A stretch of 33,001 nucleotides of DNA from Bacteroidales bacterium (GCA_004555425.1 SFID01000037.1:1-33001); one strand, 5' to 3'; positions 9,002 through 16,791 are shown, counted from the first letter of the stretch. Numbers and translations are program-made. The notes: a model not told the origin generated them from the letters alone.

Positions 9002-10729
9002 TTATCTATCAATATCAGGTACGACATAATCGAGCGTACCGCCGATGGTGATGAGGTCGGCAATCATATTGTTGCGACAAGCATGGTCCATCACGGCTAC
9101 CAAGGGCAGGCCCGTCGAGCGGTAGTGCAGACGATAGGGGCTCTTGTCACCTTTGCTCACGAGCAGTGCGCCAAATTCGCCACGGCTACCTTCAACAGCG
9201 CTGTAATAGATACCTTCGGGCACCTTGATGATGGGCTTCATCTTCTCCTGGAAGTTGCCTTCGGGGATGTTGTCAATGAGTTGCTCAATGATGTTGAGGC
9301 TCTCCATAATTTCCTCCAGACGCACCAGCGTGCGGGCGTAACTGTCGCCCTCGGTGTGAAGCACTTCGTTGAACTCCACGCGGTCGTAGGCGGCATAGGG
9401 CATACGCTTGCGCACGTCGTTGCTCCAACCTGCGGCACGGCCCGTACCTCCCGTACAACCGAAGGAGATGCACTCTTCCTTGCTGAGCACACCTACGCCG
9501 ATGGCGCGGTTGCGGAAGATGACGTTGTTCACGAAGATGTCGTAGTACTCCTTAATATTCTTGCGCATGTAAGGGATAAATTCGCTCACGCGCTTCTGGA
9601 AGTTGGGATGGATGTCGGCCATCACACCGCCAATGGTGTTGTAGTTGAGGATGAGGCGGCCACCGCAAGTTTCTTCGAAGATGTCGAGAATCTTCTCGCG
9701 GTCGCGGAATCCATAGAGGAAGGCTGTGGTCGCGCCGAGGTCCTGAGCCAGACAGCTGAAGAAGAGGATGTGCGAATCAATACGCTGAAGTTCGTCCATG
9801 ATGGTGCGAATCACCTTCACGCGGTCGCTCACGTTGATGCGCATAGCCTTTTCAATGACCATACAGGTGGCATGGCGGTTTTGCATGGCACCGAGGTAGT
9901 CAAGGCGGTCCGTCAGGGCGAGCGTCTGGGGATAGGTCAGCTGTTCGTTGAGTTTCTCCACGCCGCGGTGGATATAGCCCAGCACGGGGTCTATCTTCTT
10001 GATGCGTTCACCTTCAAGGCTCACGCGAAAGTGTAGCACGCCGTGGGTGGAGGGGTGCTGCGGGCCGATGTTCACCACGTACTCTTCGGGCTGGAAGATG
10101 CGGTGCTTCTGTTCGCTGTACGCCAGCGTCTTCATCGCTTCGTCGGCGGGCTTGAGGCCCACGGTTTCGTCGGCGAGGGGTTCGTTGGTCATGCGCAGGG
10201 GGTTGAACTTTTCGGTCTCGTCGTCCTTACGCATAGGGTAGCCAATCCAGTCTTCGCGCAGGTAGATGCGGCGCATATCGTTGTGGCCCACAAAGCGGAT
10301 GCCGTAGAAGTCGTACACCTCGCGCTCGTAGATATTGGCAATGTCGTAGAAACTAGTGATTGAGGCCAGCACGGGATTTTCGCGGTCGTGCGTGAGGGTC
10401 TGGAAGACAGCCTTCTCGCCGTTCTCGGGATTCTCCAGCTGGTAGATGACGCCCAGGCCGCCGGTCTCGGCATCTGTGCCCCAGTCCATACCTGTCAGAC
10501 ACTCCAGAAAGGTGAATCCCTTCTCGTAGAGGTCGGCCACGTGGGTATATACCTCTTCGGGCTTGAGCATGACGGGTTTCAGCTCGTTCTCGGCAGGGGG
10601 CAGAGGGGCTGCGGGGGCTGGTGCAGGCTTGACAGCGGGCTTGGCAGCGGGTGCAGCGGGTTTGGCTGCGGCTGCGGGCTGTGCCTGCGCCTCTGTATGC
10701 TTGTTATTGTTCGATGTCTCCATCGTCAT
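9002..10729 (-). CDS. nuoCD: Fused NADH-quinone oxidoreductase subunit C/D
   Basis: A 575-residue fusion of NuoC and NuoD. Residues 1-50 or so are an Ala/Pro/Lys-rich low-complexity leader (repeats of PAAKPA type). A short NuoC domain follows (GFTFLECLTGMDWG ... YEREVYDFYGIRFVGH ... MRRIYLREDWIGYP), then from about residue 220 the NuoD domain with NIGPQHPSTHGVLHF, GYIHRGVEKL and DRLDYLGAMQN, which supplies quinone-site residues (the His of PSTHG). Start chosen at ATG 10729; another ATG two codons later is equally possible, and the 14 residues upstream of 10729 look non-coding. CD fusion is usual in Bacteroidetes. The NuoC part appears to lack its first 40 or so residues, replaced by the leader. 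Confidence 0.94.
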   Translation of the reverse strand: MTMETSNNNKHTEAQAQPAAAAKPAAPAAKPAVKPAPAPAAPLPPAENELKPVMLKPEEVYTHVADLYEKGFTFLECLTGMDWGTDAETGGLGVIYQLENPENGEKAVFQTLTHDRENPVLASITSFYDIANIYEREVYDFYGIRFVGHNDMRRIYLREDWIGYPMRKDDETEKFNPLRMTNEPLADETVGLKPADEAMKTLAYSEQKHRIFQPEEYVVNIGPQHPSTHGVLHFRVSLEGERIKKIDPVLGYIHRGVEKLNEQLTYPQTLALTDRLDYLGAMQNRHATCMVIEKAMRINVSDRVKVIRTIMDELQRIDSHILFFSCLAQDLGATTAFLYGFRDREKILDIFEETCGGRLILNYNTIGGVMADIHPNFQKRVSEFIPYMRKNIKEYYDIFVNNVIFRNRAIGVGVLSKEECISFGCTGGTGRAAGWSNDVRKRMPYAAYDRVEFNEVLHTEGDSYARTLVRLEEIMESLNIIEQLIDNIPEGNFQEKMKPIIKVPEGIYYSAVEGSRGEFGALLVSKGDKSPYRLHYRSTGLPLVAVMDHACRNNMIADLITIGGTLDYVVPDIDR

Positions 10730-10815
10730 GATGTTTGTGAGTTGATGATTTAGAGCAGGGTGGGGGAGCATGGTGTGCCTTTTCCCGTTGCTCCTTTATA
10801 TATAGAGAGCCTGTG

Positions 10816-11454
10816 TTATGCTTCCTCGGCCGTGTTGAGTAGTTCCTCGTTGGCCTTGTCCATTTCGCGGCCGTAGGGGTCGCGCTCCTTGCGGTTGGTC
10901 GTGCCGAAGAAGTTCTCCACCTTCACGATACGCTGCAACTGCATCATACCATAGAGGAACGACTCGGGGCGCGGCGGACAGCCAGGCACATACACGTTGA
11001 CGGGGATAATGTTGTCCACACCTTCCACCACGTGGTACGACTTCTTGAACGGGCCACCCGAGATGGAGCAACCGCCAATGGCCACCACATACTTGGGGTC
11101 GGCCATCTGGTCGTACAGACGCTTGAGCACGGGAGCCATCTTCGTGGTAATCGTACCGCTGACAAGGATAACGTCGGCCTGTCGCGGACTGTTGCGCGTC
11201 ACCTCAAAACCGAAGCGGGCAATGTCGTAGCGCGCAGCACATACGGCCATAAACTCAATGCCGCAGCAGCTCGTAGCGAAGGTCAAAGGCCACAGCGAAT
11301 TGGAGCGTCCCCAGTCAATCAGTTCGTCAAGCGAGCGCACGATCACGTTCGTGCCGTTCTGGTTCAACTCAGCCACCAATTGTTCGAAGGTCTCGTTGTC
11401 CTTAAATTCCTCGTAGGGAATAGACTTGATTTTGGGTTTCTTCATTACTGCCAT
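10816..11454 (-). CDS. nuoB: NADH-quinone oxidoreductase subunit B, cluster N2
   Basis: A 212-residue subunit that holds cluster N2, the last electron carrier before quinone. The ligands are present: the adjacent pair C63-C64 (ATSCCGIEFMA), C129 (AIGGCSISGG) and C159 (YVPGCPPRPESF). The last 40 or so residues are a charged tail. Two ATGs are possible: 11454, or three codons later at 11445, where TAATG overlaps the nuoA stop by one base, which suggests translational coupling. It is followed by an 86-bp gap before nuoCD, the largest in the operon. Confidence 0.96.
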   Translation of the reverse strand: MAVMKKPKIKSIPYEEFKDNETFEQLVAELNQNGTNVIVRSLDELIDWGRSNSLWPLTFATSCCGIEFMAVCAARYDIARFGFEVTRNSPRQADVILVSGTITTKMAPVLKRLYDQMADPKYVVAIGGCSISGGPFKKSYHVVEGVDNIIPVNVYVPGCPPRPESFLYGMMQLQRIVKVENFFGTTNRKERDPYGREMDKANEELLNTAEEA

Positions 11455-11795
11455 TTGAGCGCTCCTTTCCTCCAGGCGTAGGCAAGGCCCAGAACTAATA
11501 CAAAGAGGAAAACTCCAACAGCCAGCAAACCGCTAGTGCCCAGCGTCTTCATCACGACGGCCCAGGGGAAGAGGAACATCGTCTCGACGTCGAACATCAG
11601 GAAGAGGATGGCAAACAGGTAGTAACCTACTCTGAACTGCATCCAAGAGCGACCACGGGTGGGAACACCACACTCGTAGGCTTCTTCCTTCTGCTCGTTG
11701 AAGCTACGCGGCGAAATCAGTTTTGCCAAAACCGTCACCACGCCAACGAACAGAATACCTGTCAGCAAGGCTGTGACAAATAAGGTAAAGTTCAT
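11445..11795 (-). CDS. nuoA: NADH-quinone oxidoreductase subunit A
   Basis: A 116-residue subunit with three transmembrane helices, first gene of the operon. Signatures are SFNEQKEEAYECG (loop 1, which contacts the quinone cavity, with the conserved Cys) and FRVGYYLFAILFLMFDVETMFLFPWAV, where FDVE is the classic NuoA motif. Its stop overlaps nuoB. The 5' region is long and structured; two candidate -7 elements lie upstream. Confidence 0.95.
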   Translation of the reverse strand: MNFTLFVTALLTGILFVGVVTVLAKLISPRSFNEQKEEAYECGVPTRGRSWMQFRVGYYLFAILFLMFDVETMFLFPWAVVMKTLGTSGLLAVGVFLFVLVLGLAYAWRKGALKWQ

Positions 11796-11910
11796 AGCTC
11801 TTTTGTGTGTTATGTGATTAAATAATATTGATGATTCTCACGGCGAACAACTCCATGACACAGAGAAGGGTAGGGGCGGCCGGTCGACCTCTCCCCTATA
11901 AAACGAACAA

Positions 11911-11947
11911 CCGTACCTGCGGCAGTAGGGCGAGCCACTAGGTACGG
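11911..11947 (-). other. Hairpin in the nuoA leader
   Basis: An 8-bp inverted repeat, CCGTACCT at 11911-11918 and AGGTACGG at 11940-11947, with a further short inner pairing (AGT/ACT). It lies just downstream of the -7 candidate at 11951-11958, so an mRNA from that promoter would begin with this hairpin. A second GC-rich fold around the GGTCGACC palindrome lies closer to nuoA, near 11875-11897. Whether it regulates anything is unknown. Confidence 0.4.
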
Positions 11948-11950
11948 ACA

Positions 11951-11958
11951 CAAATATA
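11951..11958 (-). promoter_or_regulatory. Candidate -7 box for nuoA (proximal)
   Basis: The minus strand reads TATATTTG, an exact match to the Bacteroidetes TAnnTTTG element. No TTTG is found 19-21 bp upstream, so this is a weak call. It would give a leader of about 150 nt. Confidence 0.35.
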
Positions 11959-12072
11959 GAGCGCGAGGACACGCCTGTCCCCCGCTGATGGATTGCATAA
12001 AACAAGCGGCCGTCTGCAGAACAGCCACCATACATTTGCCCTGTATCACGTTTATATTCGTCTTAACGTCGG

Positions 12073-12080
12073 CAAAGTTA
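12073..12080 (-). promoter_or_regulatory. Candidate -7 box for nuoA (distal)
   Basis: The minus strand reads TAACTTTG, also an exact TAnnTTTG match, in AT-rich DNA (ATATTTTTTG just upstream). No well-spaced TTTG box is seen. It would give a leader of about 270 nt. Confidence 0.35.
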
Positions 12081-12119
12081 CAAAAAATATTTTTTAAGAA
12101 CTAGCCTCCTTCCGCGTAT

Positions 12120-12285
12120 TTTTCCTTGAAGGGCGCAATGGGATTCGTTCTTGTCGCAAGGCCATGTGTCGCACGTTGCGCTGGGCGTGTGAGTGCGGTG
12201 CCCCCTGCTCCTTGAAGGGAATGGACTGACGCGTTACGGCCGCACTCTGCTGCAAGGTGTGAGCGCGGTGTCCCTCCTTATTTTT
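12120..12285. repeat. Degenerate two-unit repeat upstream of nuo
   Basis: Two diverged units each begin CCTTGAAGGG (12124 and 12210) and end with GTGTGAGTGCGGTGCCCC (from 12187) or GTGTGAGCGCGGTGTCCC (from 12257). No convincing ORF uses this segment. Together with 12290-12487, where I see only a weak GAAAATT/AATTTTC inverted repeat near 12428, it makes up the rest of the gene-free stretch upstream of nuoA. Confidence 0.5.
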
Positions 12286-12487
12286 TGCCAAGGCTTAGTA
12301 ATTTGACAACCAAAGCACTCGGTAAAATAGGTATGCCAAATGTGGTGAAAAATCACTGATGAGGAGTCCATCGATGCGCGCCGAAGGGTAACTTTTGGCC
12401 TGCAATGGTTGCCCTGGGTCTTGTTCCGAAAATTTACCGCTTAAGCAGGCCGAATTTTCACGGCATGTAGGATTTCCAACCTGCTCC

Positions 12488-13351
12488 CTATCCAGCCTGT
12501 TGCCCTACCACAACGTACATGACAATCAGTGTGGTGAATACCAGATAGAAGAGCAGGAAAAGGGCGGCGAAGATGAAGTTGCGGACGAGGAAGTGGGGCC
12601 ATTTCATGTCGAACATTTGGCGTAGCGTCAGGAAAAAGAGTGGGATGACAATGATGTAGCCAATCGTGACGACGATGCCTATCGTTCCCTTTTGGATAAA
12701 GGGCAACGAAAAGAGGTTGACCACCATATTCTGACAGCCTACGAACGCCATGGCGGTGGCTGCCTCCGAGATGTTGAGCGGTTGGTTGCGATATTGTCCC
12801 GCGCGGCGAAAGGCAATCCAGAAGGGCACCGTCATGGTCAGGATGAGGAGAAGATTGAACGTGCCAAAATTGCTGTACATCGTGTCCATCATTCCTTGCG
12901 TGACCTCGTTGACGGCAGCCGTGTCCTGCGCCGTCATGTTTTCCTCCGTGTTCATTGCCATGCTCAGTTCGGCGGCCGATTCCTTGATGTTGCCGCCGAT
13001 GCCCATTCCGTTGAACAGAACAAAGATGGCGGCCGTCAGCAGCAGCATGCGGAAGGGGTTGGTGTAGTGCTGGCGTTTGCCTGCGAGGTAGTCGCGGATG
13101 AGGTAGCCGGGGCGGTAGAACAGTTCAATGATGGTGTGCGGCAGTGTGCCCTGGAGGCCGATACCGTTCATGACGAAGTTGCGCCAGAAGTTGCCCCACG
13201 TGATGCGGTGCGTGGCATGGCTTTGGCCGCAATGCGGACAGTACGAGCCATCGTAATCCTTGCCGCAGTTGAGGCAGTGCTGCGTGCCCGTGGGCGTGGC
13301 AATGCGCTTGCGGGTCCAATAGCCTTGGCGTATTTTCTCTTTGAAGGTCAT
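12488..13351 (-). CDS. DUF3667 membrane protein with N-terminal zinc ribbon
   Basis: A 287-residue protein. Residues 26-41 form a CxxC-8-CxxC zinc ribbon (C26, C29, C38, C41). Next is the DUF3667 core, RITWGNFWRNFVMNGIGLQG then PHTIIELFYRPGYLIRDYLAGKRQHYTNPFRMLLL, which is typical of Bacteroidetes members. About four or five transmembrane segments follow in the C-terminal half, and the protein ends with a hydrophobic tail. Function of the family is not known. The start is 14 bp after the cyclophilin stop, so the two are probably cotranscribed. Confidence 0.88.
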   Translation of the reverse strand: MTFKEKIRQGYWTRKRIATPTGTQHCLNCGKDYDGSYCPHCGQSHATHRITWGNFWRNFVMNGIGLQGTLPHTIIELFYRPGYLIRDYLAGKRQHYTNPFRMLLLTAAIFVLFNGMGIGGNIKESAAELSMAMNTEENMTAQDTAAVNEVTQGMMDTMYSNFGTFNLLLILTMTVPFWIAFRRAGQYRNQPLNISEAATAMAFVGCQNMVVNLFSLPFIQKGTIGIVVTIGYIIVIPLFFLTLRQMFDMKWPHFLVRNFIFAALFLLFYLVFTTLIVMYVVVGQQAG

Positions 13352-13365
13352 AGGCTAAATCTGAT

Positions 13366-14109
13366 TTATCCCTCCAGCACGGTGGCTTGCACCACGACAA
13401 CGTCCGCTTTGGGGCGGTCGCCGCTGAGCGTTTCCACCTGCTGAATGCGGTCCACAATGTCCAGGCCCTCGACCACTTCGCCAAAGACCGTGTATTGTCC
13501 GTCAAGGTGCGGTGTGCCGCCCACGGAGGAGTACGCCTCCATTTGCGCTTCCGTCAGCACGGGGCCAAGGGTCTTGGCCTTCGTCTCGGCTTCGGCAACG
13601 AGTCGGTCTTGCAATTCTTGCAATCCTGTGCGGTTGTGTTCGCGGCGCAGTTGGAGGATTTCGGCGCGGTGGTCGGCTGCCAGCGATTGGAAAATGCCTT
13701 GCAGACGCTGCATCTCCAGTTGCTTGCCCATCTGGCGGAGTTGACCGTCGTTGTAGGTCTGCCCCCAAACGATGTAGAACTGCGAACCGCTGCTGCGGCG
13801 ATCGGGATTCACTTCGTCGCCCTGACGAGCAGCAGCCAGTGCACCGCGCTTGTGGAAGAGCGATGGAAGAATTTCAGCCTCCAGCGTATAGTCGGGGCCG
13901 CCCGTTCCGAGGCGCTTGCCTGCTGGCGCATTCACCGAATCAGGGTCGCCGCCTTGAATCATGAAGTCGCGGATGACGCGGTGGAAGAGTGTACCATTGT
14001 AGAAACCTTCCTTTGCAAGTTTCAGGAAGTTGTCACGATGGAGCGGAGTCTCATCGTAGAGGCGAACGGTGATGTTGCCAAGAGATGTAGTGATTTTTAC
14101 TTTTGACAT
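13366..14109 (-). CDS. Cyclophilin-type peptidyl-prolyl isomerase with chimeric 5' end
   Basis: A 247-residue cyclophilin. Core motifs are FHRVIRDFMIQGGDP near residue 43, GSQFYIV near 107 and YTVFGEVVEGLDIVDRI near 208. A charged, helical insertion of about 65 residues (115-180) is usual for Bacteroidetes members. No signal peptide is seen, so it is probably cytoplasmic and catalyses cis-trans isomerisation of prolyl bonds. The first 130 bp or so are more AT-rich than the rest of the gene, and a diverged second copy of exactly this part lies at 15821-15970. I infer that the 5' end arrived with the islet that separates them. Full length and apparently intact. Confidence 0.92.
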   Translation of the reverse strand: MSKVKITTSLGNITVRLYDETPLHRDNFLKLAKEGFYNGTLFHRVIRDFMIQGGDPDSVNAPAGKRLGTGGPDYTLEAEILPSLFHKRGALAAARQGDEVNPDRRSSGSQFYIVWGQTYNDGQLRQMGKQLEMQRLQGIFQSLAADHRAEILQLRREHNRTGLQELQDRLVAEAETKAKTLGPVLTEAQMEAYSSVGGTPHLDGQYTVFGEVVEGLDIVDRIQQVETLSGDRPKADVVVVQATVLEG

Positions 14110-14194
14110 ATTATTACTTCATTCATTTTATCTTATATTATACTTCAATCAAATAACGAACAAGTTAAACTATACGCTATTAGGCATTTTGACT

Positions 14195-14257
14195 TGTGGC
14201 AGACTGGTACTCGACTGATGCCCTTTTCACTTCTGACTGGTGCCCTTTTTGATTGCA
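14195..14257. repeat. GACTGGT repeat units at and beyond the regulator stop
   Basis: Units of the same kind as in the coding repeat at 14470-14605 (GACTGGTA, GACTGATGCCCTTTT, GACTGGTGCCCTTTT on the plus strand) span the stop codon of the regulator gene and continue about 30 bp into the untranslated side. The last coding unit gives the C-terminal GTSQK. Confidence 0.8.
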
Positions 14258-15768
14258 ACATACTTTTGCAAACGGCTTGTCGGTTTATCGGGAATCGTGC
14301 GTTCAAGAGTGATGCCAAGTTGAGGATCAATGTAGCGTTCTCTCGCTTTGCGCTTATTCTTAACACCCAAGAAACTAGCTATTTCTGTTATACTCTTGGG
14401 GGCGGAGCAGAAGTCTACAACACGTTCTTTAAGGGTAAGGATATTCTTGCCAAAAGGACGGTGTTCTTCATTGTGTGACTGGTGCCCTTTTGTAGTTTGA
14501 CTAGTGCCCTCTGACTGGTGTCCTTTTTTGTCTTGACTGGTGTACTTTTGCACTTTTGACTGGTGCACTTTCTTCGCTTGACTGGTGCACTTCTTCACTT
14601 CTACGGCAAATGCCGTCAACAGAGTCACATCAAACTGAGCTGGAGGATTCCCATTCTCGCTCAGTTCCTTCTGCACCTGTCCGATGCCACGGTTATATCT
14701 GTTGACGTAACCGAGAGACTTCATAGCTCCGGCTATGATCGGATTGCGATAATCGTTGATCTTTGGGAAATTCTCTGGGCGAGCATTGCCATAGAGTCCA
14801 CCGGCATTGGTTATCTCCAGATGGTCGCTGAACTCATAGAAACGAAGAGGCGTATTGCTCTGAAGGTCTCTGTGCATACAACCATTCATAAGCAGTTCTC
14901 GTATAGCCCAATATGGATAGTTCTTTACCATATCTTCGCGCAGCATCGAAGCAGGAACGGGGTATTGCTTTATAATGGACATTTCAAGCAAAGACTCCAA
15001 CTTCGGCAGTAGCTCACAATAGTTTTCGCTAAACTCACGTTCGTTTACCACGTTAGAAGTCTTGTCTGTTCCCTCAAAGCTGACATACTGCACGTATGCT
15101 CCAGGCATGAATTTACGAGGGTTGCGACCGAATAGTATGATACCAGCAAATGTCGGGCAGTTGTTGGCAAGGTCAAACATGCCGAGTGCCGCCAGTTGCT
15201 CCTCCACAGGGCGTGTTTCAGATTCAAGAATGTCCAGACTTACTGCCTTTGGAAGGAACTTGTTGCGGAACACGTCAAGATCCAAATCTTCAAGTTTGGC
15301 AGCAAAGCAAGGTGTGGCATCGAATGTTGCCATAAATGCTGCCCTGCGCTCAAACAGTATGCGTTCCTCAGCTTCTGTTGCAATGTCTCTACGAGGTCCG
15401 ATACGAATGAACGTGCGACCTCTGTAACGTACAGGAGGAATAAGTGACGGAGTAACCTCAACTACCAGCACATCGCCTTCTGGCGTTTCCACCTTCTCTG
15501 TGTTCATTACGGGGAGAGGTATAATGTTGCCATCTGAACGTATGCCGCTTATCTTCTTCATCAACGAATCGTCAACATTCAATCCGCTGATGCGACCATC
15601 ATCATACACGCCAATTAGCAGATAGCCCTTCTGGCGTTTACCTGGTAGGTCATTTGCAAAAGCACAGATAGCTTCCTGAAACTTATCCATATTTCCTGTC
15701 GAGATGGTACGCTCGATATGGTAACTCTCGTCTATGGCCAGTATATCATTAAGTTCTTCGATCGTCAT
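14227..15768 (-). CDS. AlbA_2 (Schlafen-like) DNA-binding / ATPase-fold regulator
   Basis: A 513-residue protein of the COG2865 type. Residues 13-125 are the AlbA_2 domain (GYLLIGVYDDGRISGL; VRYRGRTFIRIG). Residues 285-370 are the C-terminal ATP-binding domain (AIRELLMNGCMHRDL, then LEITNAGGLYG, RNPIIAGAMKSLGYVNRYNRGIGQV), with the family's usual departures from a GHKL site. Residues 394-431 are a short-repeat linker in which TSQ and HQS alternate. Residues 443-505 look like a winged helix (LKERVVDFC ... SITEIASFLGV). Such proteins are taken to be DNA-binding regulators and are often found in accessory DNA; a defence role is possible but nothing here shows it. It is the only complete gene of the islet. 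The start is the first ATG, 52 bp after the cyclophilin remnant. Confidence 0.85.
   Translation of the reverse strand: MTIEELNDILAIDESYHIERTISTGNMDKFQEAICAFANDLPGKRQKGYLLIGVYDDGRISGLNVDDSLMKKISGIRSDGNIIPLPVMNTEKVETPEGDVLVVEVTPSLIPPVRYRGRTFIRIGPRRDIATEAEERILFERRAAFMATFDATPCFAAKLEDLDLDVFRNKFLPKAVSLDILESETRPVEEQLAALGMFDLANNCPTFAGIILFGRNPRKFMPGAYVQYVSFEGTDKTSNVVNEREFSENYCELLPKLESLLEMSIIKQYPVPASMLREDMVKNYPYWAIRELLMNGCMHRDLQSNTPLRFYEFSDHLEITNAGGLYGNARPENFPKINDYRNPIIAGAMKSLGYVNRYNRGIGQVQKELSENGNPPAQFDVTLLTAFAVEVKKCTSQAKKVHQSKVQKYTSQDKKGHQSEGTSQTTKGHQSHNEEHRPFGKNILTLKERVVDFCSAPKSITEIASFLGVKNKRKARERYIDPQLGITLERTIPDKPTSRLQKYVAIKKGTSQK
14470..14605. repeat. Coding repeat read in two alternating frames
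   Basis: Six or so copies of GACTGGTGCACTT (with variants; minus strand AAGTGCACCAGTC) lie 14, 22 or 23 bp apart inside the regulator gene. Because the spacing is not a multiple of three, successive copies are translated alternately as T-S-Q and H-Q-S. Gain or loss of one unit would shift the frame of the winged-helix part. Confidence 0.88.
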
Positions 15769-15820
15769 TTGTTATGAATCGTTGAGTATTTATATTATGC
15801 AAAAAGTTACGGGTAGTACT

Positions 15821-15970
15821 TTAGGCTACTTCAAGTATGACGCAGTGGAAGAGTGTGCCGTTGTAATAACCTTCGCGCACTAGGCGGAGGAAGTTGTCGC
15901 GGTGTTGAGGTGTTTCGTCGTAGAGGCGAAGGGTGATGTCGCCTAGGTTGGTTTGGAGTAGAACTTGCAT
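15821..15970 (-). pseudogene. Orphaned 5' end of a cyclophilin gene
   Basis: Forty-nine codons starting at ATG 15970 encode a cyclophilin N-terminus (LGDITLRLYDETPQHRDNFL ... YYNGTLFHCVI) and stop four residues later. About 31 of 43 aligned residues match the intact cyclophilin at 13366-14109. Similarity ends abruptly at ATGACGC (15837). The core with the active-site residues is missing, so no functional isomerase can be made. It lies 118 bp downstream of the metallopeptidase gene, which was probably the original neighbour of the whole gene. Confidence 0.85.
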
Positions 15971-16087
15971 ATTGGAAAAGGGAGAAATGGGGATTTCTAG
16001 TATATAGTTTGTGGAGTGTGAGAAACAAAAAGGAGGATGGAGAAGGCACAAGCGTCTTCTCATCCTCCGTTGTGGAAAGTGCGATGC

Positions 16088-16762
16088 CTAGTCCCTGCGT
16101 CCGAGGAATATCATCACGTAGTAAAGCAGTGTGGCCAGCGAACCGATGGCGGCCACCACGTAGGTGTAGGCTGCCGAGGAGAGTGCGCTCACGGCCATCT
16201 GGTGGTTGTAGGGCGAGGTGATGCCTGCGCTGCTGAGCCATTGCGTGGCGCGGCGGCTGGCATCAATCTCGACGGGCAGGGTCACGAAACTGAAGAGTGT
16301 GGTCAGGGCGAAGAGTCCAATGCCGATGAGCAACAGCGCGGGGAATACTTCAACGAGCAAGATGCCTGCCAGCAGCACCCACTGCACTGTGTTCGAAGCG
16401 AAACTAACCACAGGTACGAGGGCCGAGCGCAGTTGCAGCGGACCGTAGGCCACGGCGTGCTGCACGGCATGGCCACATTCGTGGGCGGCTACGGCAGCGG
16501 CGGCCACCGAATTGCTGTGATAGACGCTCTCGCTCAGGTTAACCGTGCCGTTTGTCGGGTTGTAATGGTCGGTCAGATGGCCTGGCGTACACGTCACCGT
16601 GACGTTGTAGATGCCGTTGTCGCGCAGCATCTTCTCAGCCACTTCGCGGCCCGTCATTCCGCCGTTGAGGGGTACTTGCGAGTACTTCTTGAATTTGCTC
16701 TGAAGGTTGGCCTGCACCACCCAACTGAGGATGGTCACGCCAAGGAAAATGATTAGATACAT
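16088..16762 (-). CDS. YugP-type membrane zinc metallopeptidase
   Basis: A 224-residue membrane protein of the Zn_peptidase_2 family. An N-terminal helix (residues 1-20) is followed by a cytoplasmic or interfacial domain with the zinc-site motif HECGH (H94, E95, H98; E95 catalytic). Three further hydrophobic segments follow in the C-terminal half, with the conserved EIDASRRA near residue 168 that should supply the third ligand. Substrate is unknown; the family is broadly distributed. No partner gene is evident, although the cyclophilin remnant just downstream suggests an old linkage. Confidence 0.9.
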   Translation of the reverse strand: MYLIIFLGVTILSWVVQANLQSKFKKYSQVPLNGGMTGREVAEKMLRDNGIYNVTVTCTPGHLTDHYNPTNGTVNLSESVYHSNSVAAAAVAAHECGHAVQHAVAYGPLQLRSALVPVVSFASNTVQWVLLAGILLVEVFPALLLIGIGLFALTTLFSFVTLPVEIDASRRATQWLSSAGITSPYNHQMAVSALSSAAYTYVVAAIGSLATLLYYVMIFLGRRD

Positions 16763-16791
16763 GATTCTTTTCTTGTTTGGTGAATAATTAT

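Larger units (their letters stand above)
13973..15843. mobile_element. Islet inserted in the cyclophilin gene
   Basis: The segment between two ATGACGC sites (13973-13979 and 15837-15843) carries the AlbA_2 regulator gene and the present 5' end of the cyclophilin gene. Beyond the right-hand site lies the remnant of an earlier cyclophilin 5' end, which aligns with the intact gene from ATGACGC onward and loses all similarity before it. Base composition is visibly lower in GC than on either side. No integrase or transposase is present, so entry by homologous recombination at the conserved cyclophilin gene is as likely as true mobility. Confidence 0.6.

Noticed and set aside
11810..12291. Two small minus-strand ORFs (79 and 65 codons) upstream of nuoA
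   Set aside because: No domain, hydrophobic pattern or ribosome site supports them; the first overlaps the nuoA leader hairpins and the second follows the degenerate repeat.
13973..15843. Insertion sequence or integrative element with its own recombinase
   Set aside because: No transposase, integrase or terminal inverted repeat is present; only gene-end replacement is supported.
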